The notes under the pieces: model-generated | Seen by the model: the letters and a program-made list of their open reading frames with translations, nothing else | Told to the model about the DNA's origin: nothing | The model's database searches: none | In this document: in pieces, positions 1 through 7,925 of the stretch | Layout: each line of letters starts with the position of its first letter | Position numbering within the stretch: position 1 is the first letter of the stretch | Made by a program: the position numbers and the translations under genes | Source of the DNA: an uncultured Caulobacteraceae bacterium | Lineage (GTDB): Bacteria; Pseudomonadota; Alphaproteobacteria; Caulobacterales; Caulobacteraceae | Assembly: GCA_946482375.1 (NCBI GenBank) | Contig: CAMLRH010000024.1 | Span: 1 to 16,219, forward strand | Length of the DNA: 16,219 nt | Direction of reading: 5' to 3'

Positions 1-365
1 GCCTCGGCCGCGGCCCGTTCGGCGTCGTAGACGGCCAGCTCGGCGGGCCGCTGGCCCTTGCGGGCGTCGGCGGCCTGGGCCCGGGCGGCTGCGAGCGCGC
101 CGGCGGCCTGCTGGCGTTGGGCGACCAGCGGACCCGCGTCGATGGCGAACAGCGGCTGACCCGGCTCCACGCGCTGGCCCCGCTCCACCGAGACCGAACT
201 GACCGTGCCGGGCACGGCGGCGGAGAGGTAGAGGGGCTCGCCCTCCACATAGCCGGAATGCAGGTAAGGCGAGCGAGTTTGAGGGCCCCAAGCATACCAG
301 CCGATGGCGCCCACGGCGACGACCACGGCGACGACGATGAGGTTTCTGCGGGTGCGACGCTTCAT
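1..365 (-). CDS. HlyD/YbhG-type efflux periplasmic adaptor (partial, C-terminal part outside window)
   Basis: Only the first 121 codons are visible; the gene runs off the left edge. The protein starts [20 protein letters not shown], a basic start followed by one hydrophobic segment (about residues 9-26) that anchors it in the inner membrane. A biotinyl-lipoyl-like stretch follows ([26 protein letters not shown]), typical of membrane-fusion proteins. Then comes an Ala/Gln-rich coiled coil containing a KGQRPAE segment like that of YbhG-type adaptors. The ATG overlaps the TGA of the upstream TetR gene (ATGA), so the two are probably co-transcribed and translationally coupled. The layout tetR-hlyD recalls E. 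coli cecR-ybhG, where an ABC exporter follows. That exporter would lie beyond the left edge and cannot be seen. Substrate unknown. Confidence 0.88.
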   Translation of the reverse strand, partial: MKRRTRRNLIVVAVVVAVGAIGWYAWGPQTRSPYLHSGYVEGEPLYLSAAVPGTVSSVSVERGQRVEPGQPLFAIDAGPLVAQRQQAAGALAAARAQAADARKGQRPAELAVYDAERAAAE

Positions 366-985
366 GGGATCAGACCTTCTAGCGCGGTTTCGATGTGCTG
401 CTCGGCAATGGCCTTGAGGTCGAAGGAGGGGACGCCGACCGGGGCGAAGACCTCGCGCCAGAGCACGCCGGTCAGCACCGGGCCGACAAGCGAGAAGGCG
501 TGGATGCGCGGATCGCCGGGGCGGACCTCGCCCTTCGCCTGCGCCTGCTCGATGTGCCGGGCGGCAAGACCAAGCGCGCGGCTGACGACGTCCTCGTGCC
601 AGATGAGGGCAAGGTCGGGGAAGTTGCCGGACTCGGCGATAACCATCTTGGCCACCGAGCCCAGCTGGCTGGTGGCCATCACTTCGGTCAGCACGCTCAG
701 CATCACCCGCGCAGTGGAGGAAAACGGCAGATCGACGCCGGCGACGGCGGCCTCCACGACGGCGAGATTGGGGGTCACCGCATCACGCACGACGGCGCGA
801 AACAGGTCCTGCTTGGTTGCGAAGTAGAGGTAGATGACGCCCTTACTGACGCCCGCTCGCCGGGCGATGTCGTCGGTGCGGGCTGCAGCGAAGCCCCGCT
901 CTGCGAAGACCTCCAGCGCCGCGGCGACAATCTCGCCGGGCCGCGCTTCCTTGCGCCTGCGCCACTTCGGACTGGGTCGCGACAT
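362..985 (-). CDS. TetR-family transcriptional repressor of the adjacent efflux genes
   Basis: A 207-residue protein, a normal TetR size. The N-terminal helix-turn-helix spans about residues 36-60 ([20 protein letters not shown] then TKQDLF), the family signature with the YxYF turn. The remaining 140 residues are the ligand-binding and dimerisation domain; a ligand cannot be read from it. I chose the ATG at 985 because GGAG lies 7 nt upstream and because a good promoter plus palindrome lies just before it. A longer reading from 1066 would translate through that promoter and operator. The stop overlaps the start of the HlyD adaptor gene, which is its likely target. It is probably autoregulated through the palindrome at 1003-1020. 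The function is analogous to CecR/YbiH, but orthology is not shown. Confidence 0.93.
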   Translation of the reverse strand: MSRPSPKWRRRKEARPGEIVAAALEVFAERGFAAARTDDIARRAGVSKGVIYLYFATKQDLFRAVVRDAVTPNLAVVEAAVAGVDLPFSSTARVMLSVLTEVMATSQLGSVAKMVIAESGNFPDLALIWHEDVVSRALGLAARHIEQAQAKGEVRPGDPRIHAFSLVGPVLTGVLWREVFAPVGVPSFDLKAIAEQHIETALEGLIP

Positions 986-1002
986 CCGGCCGCTCCATGA
1001 AA

Positions 1003-1020
1003 TAACTGACGGGTCAGTTA
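1003..1020. promoter_or_regulatory. TetR-type operator, perfect 18-bp palindrome
   Basis: TAACTGACGGGTCAGTTA has two perfect 8-bp arms (TAACTGAC and GTCAGTTA) around GG. It covers the end of the -10 element and the expected start site of the tetR promoter, 18 bp before the tetR ATG, so bound repressor would block transcription. An extra half-site, ACTGAC, lies at 1030-1035. ACTGAC/GTCAGT arms are common in TetR operators. The assignment to the neighbouring repressor is inference from position. Confidence 0.8.
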
Positions 1021-1046
1021 GTAAGATGGACTGACGTGGCTGTCCA
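1018..1046 (-). promoter_or_regulatory. tetR-hlyD promoter (-35 and -10)
   Basis: Read on the minus strand: TGGACA (1046-1041, five of six matches to TTGACA), a 17-bp spacer, then TACTAA (1023-1018) as the -10. The transcript would start near 1011, inside the palindrome, leaving a leader of about 26 nt before the tetR ATG at 985. Spacing is ideal for a housekeeping sigma factor; the -10 match is only moderate. Confidence 0.6.
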
Positions 1047-1079
1047 GCGAAAATGCGGGGTGACATGGGTGTCCGCCTC

Positions 1080-2471
1080 TCAGCCGGGAGCCGGCAGTGG
1101 GAGGACCTTCCCGGGGTTGAGCACCGACGTGGGGTCGAGAGCCTGCTTGAGCCGTCGCATCAAGGCGATTTCTTCGGCGGAACGCGTCAGGTTCAGGAAA
1201 TCCCGCTTTTGCAGGCCAACCCCATGCTCGGCTGAAACCGATCCGCCAAGCGGCTCCAGCGGGCCGTAGATCATCTCCTCTACAGCGCGGCGGGTTCCCG
1301 GCTCGAAATCCGCCAGTCGCGCCACCAGGTGAAGGTTGCCGTCGCCCAGGTGACCGAACACCGCAGGTGCTCCGAGGTCGGGCCATTTCGTCTCGAACGC
1401 CGCGCAGACGCCCGCCACATACGCGTCCATGGCGCCGATCGGCAGGCTGACGTCGAAGGCGGCGACCAGCCCGTTGCGGGCGGTCTGGAAGACGTCGTCC
1501 CGCAGCGCCCACATCGCCTCGCGCTGGGCCTTGGACGCGGCGATGGCGGCGTCGGCCACCTCGCCGCTCTCCAGGGCCTCGCCCAACACCGCCTGGAACC
1601 GTTCGGCGTCCCTGTCGGGCTCGGGGCCGAGCGTCTCGACCAGCACATAATAGGCGTGGCGCCCGGCGAGCGGAGAGCGCCCCCGCGCAGGCTCCGTCGT
1701 CACCAGGTCGTAAAAGCTCGGCCACATCACCTCGAAGGCCGAGAGCGCGCCGCCCAGGTCCCGTTCCAGGCGGCGCAGCAGCGCCGGTAAGGCCGAGAAT
1801 CGCTCGACGCCGAGAATGGCCGTGTCCTGGCTGGCCGGCGCGGGCCGCAGGCGAAGCACGGCGCGGGTGACCACCCCCAGCGTCCCCTCCGAGCCGATGA
1901 ACAGCTGCTTGAGGTCGTAGCCCGCGTTGTCCTTGAGCAGCGGGCTCATCGCCGAAATGACGGTCCCGTCCGCGAGCACGGCCTCCACGCCAAGCACCAT
2001 ATCGCGCATCATGCCATAGCGCAGGACGCGGTTGCCGCCGGCGTTCGTGGCGATGTTGCCGCCGATAGTCGCCATGCCGCGCGCGCCGAGGTCGAGCGGC
2101 AGGAACAGCTTCTCCCTTTCGGCCGCTTCGCAGGCGTTCTGCAGAATGCAGCCCGCCTGCACCGTCATGGTCGCCGCCGTTGCGTCGATCTCCTCGATGG
2201 CGGTCATATGCTCAAGTGACAGGGCAAGCGCGCCCGTGGCGGCGCAGCCGTCGACCAGGCCCGAACGCCCTCCCCAGGGGACCACCGAAACGCCCGCAGC
2301 GGAAGCCTCGCGCAGGATCGCGGCGACGGCTTCGGTGGACCTTGGCAGCAGCACGGCCAGCGGCGCGCCCAGGTTGGTCCAGGGGCTGTGGTAACGGTCG
2401 CTGATCGCATCGCCCGTTAGCACGGCGTCGGCGCCGAGCGCCGCCGTCAACCTGGCGATGAGTGCTTGCAT
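1080..2471 (-). CDS. FAD-linked D-2-hydroxyacid / D-lactate dehydrogenase
   Basis: A 463-residue member of the GlcD / D-lactate dehydrogenase / D-2-hydroxyglutarate dehydrogenase family. The FAD-binding (PCMH/VAO) domain covers about residues 35-210, with [11 protein letters not shown] (65-75), [12 protein letters not shown] (135-146) and [10 protein letters not shown] (193-202). The C-terminal FAD-oxidase domain has GHLGDGNLH (373-381), SAEHGVG (413-419) and LNPGKV (451-456), the metal- and substrate-binding signatures. It should oxidise a D-2-hydroxyacid and pass electrons to quinone or cytochrome c. The exact substrate cannot be decided from sequence. The start at 2471 has GGAGG about 6 nt upstream. 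It is divergent from moaE and shares a 130-bp promoter region with one Fnr-like box, so anaerobic control is possible. Confidence 0.9.
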   Translation of the reverse strand: MQALIARLTAALGADAVLTGDAISDRYHSPWTNLGAPLAVLLPRSTEAVAAILREASAAGVSVVPWGGRSGLVDGCAATGALALSLEHMTAIEEIDATAATMTVQAGCILQNACEAAEREKLFLPLDLGARGMATIGGNIATNAGGNRVLRYGMMRDMVLGVEAVLADGTVISAMSPLLKDNAGYDLKQLFIGSEGTLGVVTRAVLRLRPAPASQDTAILGVERFSALPALLRRLERDLGGALSAFEVMWPSFYDLVTTEPARGRSPLAGRHAYYVLVETLGPEPDRDAERFQAVLGEALESGEVADAAIAASKAQREAMWALRDDVFQTARNGLVAAFDVSLPIGAMDAYVAGVCAAFETKWPDLGAPAVFGHLGDGNLHLVARLADFEPGTRRAVEEMIYGPLEPLGGSVSAEHGVGLQKRDFLNLTRSAEEIALMRRLKQALDPTSVLNPGKVLPLPAPG

Positions 2472-2520
2472 GTTCCCCTCCGTTGCGGCCGCAAGCTAGC
2501 GCAGACGCTCGTCGGTTGAA

Positions 2521-2534
2521 TTGCGGTGCATCAA
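2521..2534. promoter_or_regulatory. Fnr-like box between D-hydroxyacid dehydrogenase and moaE
   Basis: TTGCGGTGCATCAA matches the Fnr consensus TTGAT-N4-ATCAA at 8 of 10 defined bases. Its centre (2527.5) is 41.5 bp from a possible moaE start site near 2569, with TAAGAC at 2557-2562 in the -10 position. In the other direction TAGCTT (2498-2493) lies at the matching place for the dehydrogenase. The -10 matches are weak (3 of 6), so this is suggestive only. Nothing else is recognised in the 2472-2601 gap. Confidence 0.45.
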
Positions 2535-2601
2535 GTCGGGACGCCGGTCTTTCACCTAAGACCGCGACACAGGCTTCATCGACGCGCGAAGGGAGACGCT
2601 T

Positions 2602-3087
2602 GTGACAGCACGGCTGACGACGCCTCCGGGCGACGGGCGGGGGACGATCCGGCTTAGCAACCGGGGCTTCGACCCCGGCGCGCTGCTGACCGCATTCTGC
2701 GCCGGGCGGGCCGAAACCGGGGCGGTCGTCAGCTTCACGGGCCTGGCGCGGGCCGAGACGGGCAGGTCCCTTGCGCTGGAGCTCGAGGCCTATCCCGGCT
2801 TCACCGAACAGGAGATCGGCCGCATCGCCGAGACGGCGCGGAGCCGTTTCGGCCTCGACGACTTCGCCATCCTGCACCGGGTTGGAAAGATGGCGCCGGG
2901 AGAGCCGATCGTGTTCGTCGCCGTCGCCGCTGCCCCCCGACGGGCGGCCTTCGAAGCCTGCGACTTCCGGATGGACTACTTGAAGAGCCGCGCTCCCTTC
3001 TGGAAGAAGGAGATCGGCCCCGAAGGCGCTCGCTGGGTCGAGCCGCGGCCCGAGGACCACGCCGACGTTGCCCGCTGGGAGACCTGA
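2602..3087 (+). CDS. moaE: Molybdopterin synthase large subunit MoaE
   Basis: MoaE, with the MoaD thiocarboxylate as sulfur donor, converts cyclic pyranopterin monophosphate to molybdopterin in the cytoplasm. The 161-residue protein (E. coli 150) shows the family order: [11 protein letters not shown] (40-50), LELEAYPGF (59-67), [10 protein letters not shown] (92-101), [10 protein letters not shown] (113-122) and [12 protein letters not shown] (126-137). K128 and K135 have the same spacing as the two catalytic lysines of E. coli MoaE (K119, K126). The GTG start at 2602 has GGGAG 6 nt upstream. The first 12 residues are a short extra tail. No moaD or moaA is in the window, so the partner must be encoded elsewhere. 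moaC follows after 2 nt, forming an operon that supplies molybdenum cofactor, presumably for the nearby nitrate reductase. Confidence 0.95.
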   Translation: MTARLTTPPGDGRGTIRLSNRGFDPGALLTAFCAGRAETGAVVSFTGLARAETGRSLALELEAYPGFTEQEIGRIAETARSRFGLDDFAILHRVGKMAPGEPIVFVAVAAAPRRAAFEACDFRMDYLKSRAPFWKKEIGPEGARWVEPRPEDHADVARWET

Positions 3088-3089
3088 CC

Positions 3090-3557
3090 ATGCGCCTCAC
3101 CCATATCGACGACTCCGGCCGCGCCAACATGGTCGACGTCTCCGACAAGGCGGTCACCACGCGCAAGGCCGTGGCCGAGGGCCGGGTGCGGATGTCGGCG
3201 CAGACGCTGGCCCTGGCGCTTTCCGGCGACGCCAAGAAGGGGGACGTACGGGCGACCGCGGAGCTGGCCGGGATCATGGCCGCCAAGCGCACGTCCGACC
3301 TGATCCCACTATGCCATCCGCTGGCGCTGTCGAAGGTCGAGGTGCGGATGGAGCCCGCGGAGGACGGCCTGCGCGTCACGGCACGGGTGAAGACCAGCGG
3401 CCGGACGGGGGTGGAGATGGAGGCGCTGACCGCCGTCTCGGTCGCCTGCCTAACCGTCTATGACATGCTCAAGGCCGCTGACAAAGGGATGACCATCGAG
3501 GCCGTGCAACTGGTTTCCAAGTCCGGCGGAAAGTCCGGCGACTGGGTCCGTGGCTGA
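3090..3557 (+). CDS. moaC: Cyclic pyranopterin monophosphate synthase MoaC
   Basis: MoaC forms cyclic pyranopterin monophosphate from the 3',8-cyclo-GTP made by MoaA, the first stage of molybdenum cofactor synthesis. The protein is 155 residues, the usual length. Conserved blocks are MVDVSDK (14-20), KKGDV (49-53), [19 protein letters not shown] (60-78) with catalytic-site H76, [13 protein letters not shown] (107-119) and [11 protein letters not shown] (124-134) with D125 and K128, which correspond to E. coli D128 and K131. The ATG lies 2 nt after the moaE stop, so expression is coupled. A GTG-started TSUP exporter gene begins 12 nt after the stop and likely belongs to the same transcript. 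Confidence 0.96.
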   Translation: MRLTHIDDSGRANMVDVSDKAVTTRKAVAEGRVRMSAQTLALALSGDAKKGDVRATAELAGIMAAKRTSDLIPLCHPLALSKVEVRMEPAEDGLRVTARVKTSGRTGVEMEALTAVSVACLTVYDMLKAADKGMTIEAVQLVSKSGGKSGDWVRG

Positions 3558-3569
3558 ACCGGCGGACCT

Positions 3570-4316
3570 GTGCCCGAGCTCCTGAACGCCGACATCTTTC
3601 TGGCGCTGTGCATGATGGCGGCGGCGGTGCTCTATACGAGCGTCGGCCACGGGGGCGCCTCGGCCTACATCGCCCTGATGGCCCTGTTCGGCGTCGAGAC
3701 GCCGGTGATCCGGCCGACGGCGCTTGTTCTCAACCTCATCGTTTCGGGGCTGGGGTCGTGGCGCTTCAGCCGGGCGGGGCTGTTCCGCTGGCGGACCCTG
3801 TGGCCGTTCCTGCTCGGCTCGCTGCCCATGGCCTTCCTCGGCGGCGCCCTGCACGTGCCGGGCGATATCTACCGGCCACTGGTCGGCGTCGTGCTGCTGC
3901 TCTCGGCAGGCCGCCTGCTCTGGCCTGGCGAGCTGCCCGCCGCCCGCGCGTGGCGCGACCCCCCGGTGTGGCTGGGTATACCCGCCGGCGCGGCGATCGG
4001 CCTGCTCTCGGGCCTGACCGGGACGGGGGGCGGGATCTTCCTGTCGCCGCTGCTGATGTTCTGCGGCTGGTCGGCGCCCAAGCCGGCGTCGGGCGTGGCG
4101 GCCGTGTTCATCCTCGCCAACTCGGCGGCGGGCCTGATCGGCAACCTGACCTCGGTGCGGCAACTTCCGGCGGAGCTGCCGATGTTCGCCGGGGCGGTGG
4201 TGGTCGGCGCGCTGATCGGCGCGACGCTCGGCATCCGCCTGCCGCAAGGCGTCATCCTCAAGGTGTTAGGCCTGGTGCTGCTCGTCGCGGCCTTCAAGCT
4301 GATCGCCGCGTGGTAG
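3570..4316 (+). CDS. TauE/SafE (TSUP) family membrane anion exporter
   Basis: A 248-residue, very hydrophobic protein with about 7-8 membrane segments. It has the two half-repeats of the TSUP family: GHGGASAYIALM (26-37) in the first half and SGLTGTGGGIFLSPLL (147-162) in the second. Family members move sulfite, sulfoacetate or other organosulfur anions across the inner membrane. The substrate here is unknown. The GTG start at 3570 follows GGCGGA and lies 12 nt after moaC, so it is probably the third gene of moaE-moaC-TSUP. Its last 23 bp overlap the 3' end of the convergent FAD dehydrogenase gene on the other strand. Context could mean a role linked to sulfur or oxyanion handling during cofactor synthesis, but that is only inference. 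Confidence 0.88.
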   Translation: MPELLNADIFLALCMMAAAVLYTSVGHGGASAYIALMALFGVETPVIRPTALVLNLIVSGLGSWRFSRAGLFRWRTLWPFLLGSLPMAFLGGALHVPGDIYRPLVGVVLLLSAGRLLWPGELPAARAWRDPPVWLGIPAGAAIGLLSGLTGTGGGIFLSPLLMFCGWSAPKPASGVAAVFILANSAAGLIGNLTSVRQLPAELPMFAGAVVVGALIGATLGIRLPQGVILKVLGLVLLVAAFKLIAAW

Positions 4317-5421
4317 CGGGGCGCTCGGGATCGTAGAAGCGCGCCATGACGCCATGATCGACCAGCTCGGCGGGCATCGGGTCCCCCAGGAGGATCGCCG
4401 CCGCCATCCGCCCCAGCGCCGGGGCGGCCTGGATGCCGAAACCGCCCAGTCCGGCAATCCAGAAGAAGCCCGGATGGTCCCGCGACCAGCCCACGACCGG
4501 CGCGCGGTCGGCGGCGAACGTCCTCAGGCCCGCCCAGCGATAGCGCACCCTGGCGACAGCGTGGTCGCAGGCCTTCTCCAGCCGCGCCATGGCCCGCGCC
4601 ACATCCAGGTCATCGGGCTGGGCGTCGCGCGGTTCGCTCAGCGTTTCGTCGGCGGGCGTGACCAGCAGGCGCCCGGAGAAGGGGCGGAAGTAGAACCGCT
4701 CGTCCACATCCTTGACCACCGGCCAGCCGCCGAAACCCGGTGAAGCGGGGGGATCGACCAGGACCACCGTACGCCGCAGGGGCGTAAGTCCGAGCGGCGC
4801 CAGTCCGGCCGCGACCGCCACGTCGTCGGCCCACGCGCCGGCGGCGTTGACGAGGATCGGCGCGCGCCAGACCTGCCCGGCCGCCGAGACCTCCCAGAAC
4901 GGCCCTACACGACCGATCCGCAGCTCGCCCAGCGCCGTCAGGATTTCCGCGCCGCCCGCCCGCGCCATCGCGACGAAGCGGGCGTGGAGGCGGGCGACGT
5001 CGATGTCGCCGGCGTCTGTCTCCAGAAGGGCGGCGTGGGCTGCTTCCGGGCGCAGGATCGGGACCCGCCGCCGCGCCTCAACGCCGCTCAGAGGCCTTAG
5101 CCGCGGATGCTCGGCCGCCAGCGCGCCGAGGACGTCGAGCTGCTCTCGACGGGCCACATGCAAGGCGGCTCGCGGGGCCAGCAGGGATCCGACGAATCCG
5201 CCGGGCGGATCGGTGAGGAAGGGTCGGCTGGCGAGGGTCAACGGCCGCACCGCCGCGCCGCCGTAGCTTGGCAGCCACATCGCCGCCGACCGCCCGGTCG
5301 CGTGAACGGCCAGCGCCGGCTCGCGTTCGAGCAACGCTATTCGGCGGCGGCCGGCCAGATGGGCGGCGACGGCCGCGCCCGCCATTCCGCCCCCGAGCAC
5401 CAGCGCGTCGAAGCGGTTCAT
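4294..5421 (-). CDS. DauA-like FAD-dependent D-amino acid dehydrogenase (DAO family)
   Basis: A 375-residue DAO-family flavoprotein. The N-terminal Rossmann motif is LVLGGGMAGAAVAAHL with G10, G12 and G15, then the acidic end of strand 2 (LLERE). HATGRSAAMW, LVNAAGAW, RYRWAGLRTFAADRAPVVGW and GLGGFGIQ follow in the order I recall for Pseudomonas DauA, a D-arginine/D-amino acid dehydrogenase that makes an imino acid and does not use oxygen. In the last motif Phe replaces the Tyr I recall in DauA, so the substrate may differ. The ATG at 5421 overlaps the ubiV stop (ATGA), which is why I prefer it to the GTG at 5427. It is therefore the fourth gene of ubiT-ubiU-ubiV-dao. It may reduce quinone in anaerobic respiration or, more speculatively, act with UbiU-UbiV. 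Confidence 0.82.
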   Translation of the reverse strand: MNRFDALVLGGGMAGAAVAAHLAGRRRIALLEREPALAVHATGRSAAMWLPSYGGAAVRPLTLASRPFLTDPPGGFVGSLLAPRAALHVARREQLDVLGALAAEHPRLRPLSGVEARRRVPILRPEAAHAALLETDAGDIDVARLHARFVAMARAGGAEILTALGELRIGRVGPFWEVSAAGQVWRAPILVNAAGAWADDVAVAAGLAPLGLTPLRRTVVLVDPPASPGFGGWPVVKDVDERFYFRPFSGRLLVTPADETLSEPRDAQPDDLDVARAMARLEKACDHAVARVRYRWAGLRTFAADRAPVVGWSRDHPGFFWIAGLGGFGIQAAPALGRMAAAILLGDPMPAELVDHGVMARFYDPERPATTRRSA

Positions 5422-6323
5422 CGACACCCCGCCGGCTGCATTCCGGCCAGCCCTTGGAGGTAGCCGTTGACCAGCGCGCCCGGCGGCCCGGCCGCGCTCA
5501 CCGCCGCACGCAGCGCCTCTGGCTCGATCACGCCGTCGGCGAAGCGGCGGAAGGCCTGGCTGACGGCGACCATGTCGCCGGTATGCGGCGAGAGCCTCAG
5601 CGCGTGCACCCCGGCCGCCCTCAGCACGTCGCGCGGCGTGTCGGCCAGCTGTACAGCGTGCGAGAGCGTCTGCACCCCGTTGATCGCCAGGAAGGGTTCG
5701 CCCTCCAGCGTGTGGATCGCCATACCGTCCGGATCGCGTTCGCAGATGAACTGGCAGGCGTCCTTATGCAGCCCGTGGGCGCGGGCATGGTAGCAGCGCC
5801 CCGACAGGGCCAGCGGTAGCCGCCCGTAGGCGAACACCTCGATCTCGAGGCCGGGGCAGGCGGCGGCGATGGCGGCTACCCCGGCCAGCGGCAGCTCGAC
5901 GTTGGCGCACAGCCGCACGCAACCGCGCCCGATCAGCTCGCGGGCCGCCGCCTCGTTGTAGATGTTGAGCAGCGGCCCGGCGACGAAGCTGGTTCCAGCC
6001 TGAAGGTGCGCCAGGCCTGAGATGTCGTTGAGCTCGACGAGGGAGGCGGCGGCGATGAGGCCGCGGGCGAGCCGCCCCTCGCGCGGGGTGGCGGGCAGGG
6101 CGGGGGAAGACCAGACGACCGTCTTGCCGGCCCGCTCCAGCCGCTCGGCGGCCTCGGCCAGCGCCGCGCCGAGCAGCGGCGCGCGCTTTCCGCAGACCAC
6201 TTCGCCTAGATAAACGCGGCCGACCGGCGTCTCGTCGGCGACGCGGGCGTAGAAGTCGCGCGCCCGTCCCGGCGTCCAGTTGAACAGCAGCGGCCCCAGG
6301 GTCAGTTCGATGGCGGCGCTCAT
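5418..6323 (-). CDS. ubiV: UbiV, O2-independent ubiquinone hydroxylation protein (U32 family)
   Basis: UbiV and UbiU form a complex with [4Fe-4S] clusters that carries out the ring hydroxylations of ubiquinone synthesis without oxygen. The 301-residue protein (E. coli about 292) contains GPLLFNW (10-16), YLGEVVCGKR (38-47) and CYHARAHGLHKDACQFIC (177-194). Cysteines 44, 177, 190 and 194 correspond to the E. coli cluster ligands C39, C180, C193 and C197, and the last three have identical spacing. The ATG at 6323 overlaps the ubiU stop (ATGA). The open frame continues far upstream of this ATG, but only as a shadow of ubiU. The downstream DauA-like gene overlaps its stop the same way. Expression should follow the Fnr-type boxes ahead of ubiT. 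Confidence 0.94.
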   Translation of the reverse strand: MSAAIELTLGPLLFNWTPGRARDFYARVADETPVGRVYLGEVVCGKRAPLLGAALAEAAERLERAGKTVVWSSPALPATPREGRLARGLIAAASLVELNDISGLAHLQAGTSFVAGPLLNIYNEAAARELIGRGCVRLCANVELPLAGVAAIAAACPGLEIEVFAYGRLPLALSGRCYHARAHGLHKDACQFICERDPDGMAIHTLEGEPFLAINGVQTLSHAVQLADTPRDVLRAAGVHALRLSPHTGDMVAVSQAFRRFADGVIEPEALRAAVSAAGPPGALVNGYLQGLAGMQPAGCR

Positions 6324-7312
6324 CGCCACCTCTTGCGGTAGGCGCCCGCCGTCTCGCGTCCGCCCTCGGCCAGGTCCGACAGCCGCCGCGCGAAGGGCGC
6401 GGTGTCCAGGCCGTGGTCGAGCGCGTCGATGGCCGCCCGGAAGGTGGCGGCCACACGCGCCACGTAAGCCTTGCCGCGCTGGCGGCCTTCGACCTTGACG
6501 GCCCGCACGCCGCCGGCGCGCAACTCGCGCAGCAGCGCCATGGCGTTGAGGCTGACCGGCTCCTCGAACAGGTAGGACACCTCGCCCCCGGCCTCGAAAC
6601 GGCCCTTGCAGAGCGTCGGGTAGCCGGCCGCCTCGCCGGGACTGAAACGGTCGATGGCCAGCCCGGCCAGGCGGGGCGTCAGCGCCGCCTCCGTACGTTC
6701 GAAGACCACCGCCTCGGGAGGGGAGCAGACGCCCGACAGGTTGGGCGAACGACCGGTGGCGTAGGACGACAGCGCGCAGCGGCCCTCGGCCATCACGCAC
6801 AGGCTGCCGAAGACGAAGGCTTCGATCTCGACCGGAACGCGCCGCACCAGCGCCGCGATCTCGGGGGCGGACAGGACACGGGGAAGGACCACGCGCCTGA
6901 CGCCGTAGGTCTCGGCGTAGAAGGCGATGGCCTCCGGCGTGTTGGCGGCCGCCTGCACCGAGAGATGAAGCCGCTGGGCCGGATGCGCCTCCCGGGCATA
7001 GGCCAGGACCGCGAGGTCGGCGGCGATGACCGCGTGGGCGCCGGCCTCGACCGCCGTGTCGACCGACTTTCGCCAGGCGTCCGTGGCGCCGGCGCGCGCG
7101 AAGGTGTTGACAGCCACCAGCACCTTGGCCCCGCGCCGCTCCGCCCAGGCCACCGACTCCGCCAGCTCGACGGGAGAGAAGTTCAGTCCCGGGAAATTCC
7201 TGGCGTTGGTCTCGTCCTGAAGGCCGCAATAGACGCTGTCGGCGCCGGCCTCGACGGCGGCGCGCAGCATCGCCGGCGACCCCGCCGGGCAGACGAGCTC
7301 GATAGAAGCCAT
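6320..7312 (-). CDS. ubiU: UbiU, O2-independent ubiquinone hydroxylation protein (U32 family)
   Basis: Partner of UbiV in oxygen-independent ubiquinone synthesis. The 330-residue protein is the usual size (E. coli 331). It opens with ELVCPAGSPAMLRAAVEAGAD (5-25) and VYCGLQDETNARNFPGLNF (27-45), and has GSLCVMAEGRCALSSYATG (169-187), SGVCSPPE (193-200) and YPTLCKGR (231-238). Cysteines 172, 179, 196 and 235 have exactly the spacing of the E. coli [4Fe-4S] ligands C169, C176, C193 and C232, so the cluster should be present. Although classed with U32 peptidases, a protease role is not expected. Its ATG overlaps the ubiT stop and its stop overlaps the ubiV start, which suggests equimolar production. 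Confidence 0.95.
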   Translation of the reverse strand: MASIELVCPAGSPAMLRAAVEAGADSVYCGLQDETNARNFPGLNFSPVELAESVAWAERRGAKVLVAVNTFARAGATDAWRKSVDTAVEAGAHAVIAADLAVLAYAREAHPAQRLHLSVQAAANTPEAIAFYAETYGVRRVVLPRVLSAPEIAALVRRVPVEIEAFVFGSLCVMAEGRCALSSYATGRSPNLSGVCSPPEAVVFERTEAALTPRLAGLAIDRFSPGEAAGYPTLCKGRFEAGGEVSYLFEEPVSLNAMALLRELRAGGVRAVKVEGRQRGKAYVARVAATFRAAIDALDHGLDTAPFARRLSDLAEGGRETAGAYRKRWR

Positions 7313-7857
7313 CAGGCGGTTGTCGTCGTCGCGCGGCGCAGCGCCGCCCGGCGCAGGTCCGCGACGGCGGCGTTGAAGAGGTCCCGCCCGAACGGCAGCC
7401 CGACAAGGTCGGCCATGCTCAGGTCGGCGGCTTCGAGGGCGTTGTGCAGCGCGACGACCGCCTCGGTGTCGCCCTCGACCCTCAGCGTGCGGCCGAAGAA
7501 GGCGGCGTCGGCGTCCAGCGAGCCATCGAACAGCTCGAGCAGCTCCAGCAGGGGACCGGAGACCGTTGCCACGTAGCGGCCCGGATCTGTGTGGCGCACC
7601 ACGCGCACGCGGCCGCGCCCGGCGTCGGGCTCGAGGCTGAATGCCACCGGCAGGTCGGTGGGGGCGATTCGGAAGGCGGCTGACCGGTAGGCCCCGAGCC
7701 GGTCGACGAGGCCCCGCTGGCGCGCGGCCCGGCGCAGGGCGAGGCTGAGCAGGTGTTCGACCGGAAGCCGGAACGCGATCACGGCGTGCGCGGCGGCGCG
7801 CCGCCTCAGCCCGCCCCAGTCAGGCTCTGGGGCCGCCCAGGATCGTCTCGCCCACAT
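7312..7857 (-). CDS. ubiT: UbiT, SCP2-domain lipid carrier for O2-independent ubiquinone synthesis
   Basis: A 181-residue protein (E. coli UbiT 174). The C-terminal two thirds look like an SCP2 lipid-binding domain (LPVAFSLEPD, YVATVSGPLLELLELFDGSLDADAAFFGRTLRVEGDTE, then LHNALEAADL). UbiT is thought to hold hydrophobic ubiquinone intermediates for UbiU-UbiV. By itself this domain is divergent; the identification rests on the fold-type pattern plus the gene order ubiT-ubiU-ubiV. I chose the ATG at 7857, which has GAGAGG 4 nt upstream. A longer reading to 7917 would cover an Fnr-type box and the expected promoter. It is the first gene of the operon. Confidence 0.87.
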   Translation of the reverse strand: MWARRSWAAPEPDWGGLRRRAAAHAVIAFRLPVEHLLSLALRRAARQRGLVDRLGAYRSAAFRIAPTDLPVAFSLEPDAGRGRVRVVRHTDPGRYVATVSGPLLELLELFDGSLDADAAFFGRTLRVEGDTEAVVALHNALEAADLSMADLVGLPFGRDLFNAAVADLRRAALRRATTTTA

Positions 7858-7903
7858 GTCCACCTCTCGCACGAAGCGATACGAAGCTTCAGCCTGGGGG
7901 CGA

Positions 7904-7917
7904 ATGACAGGAATCAA
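7904..7917 (-). promoter_or_regulatory. Fnr-type box, ubiT-proximal
   Basis: On the minus strand TTGATTCCTGTCAT matches TTGAT-N4-ATCAA at 8 of 10 positions. Its centre is 41.5 bp upstream of a predicted start site near 7869. TATCGC (7881-7876) then falls exactly where a -10 element should be, the arrangement of a class II Fnr-activated promoter. Start site and binding are inferred. Confidence 0.62.
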
Positions 7918-7925
7918 GAGCGGGG

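Noticed and set aside
986..1066. Longer TetR start at 1066.
   Set aside because: It would translate through the -35, -10 and operator; the ATG at 985 has a ribosome site and fits family length.
5418..7406. A 662-codon open frame that would fuse ubiV to upstream sequence.
   Set aside because: The upstream part lies within ubiU in another frame and is Arg/Gly/Pro-rich as shadows are. The ubiV ATG at 6323 has an ATGA overlap with ubiU and a proper family start.
7858..7917. Longer UbiT start at 7917.
   Set aside because: It would cover the Fnr-type box and the -10 position; the ATG at 7857 has GAGAGG just upstream.
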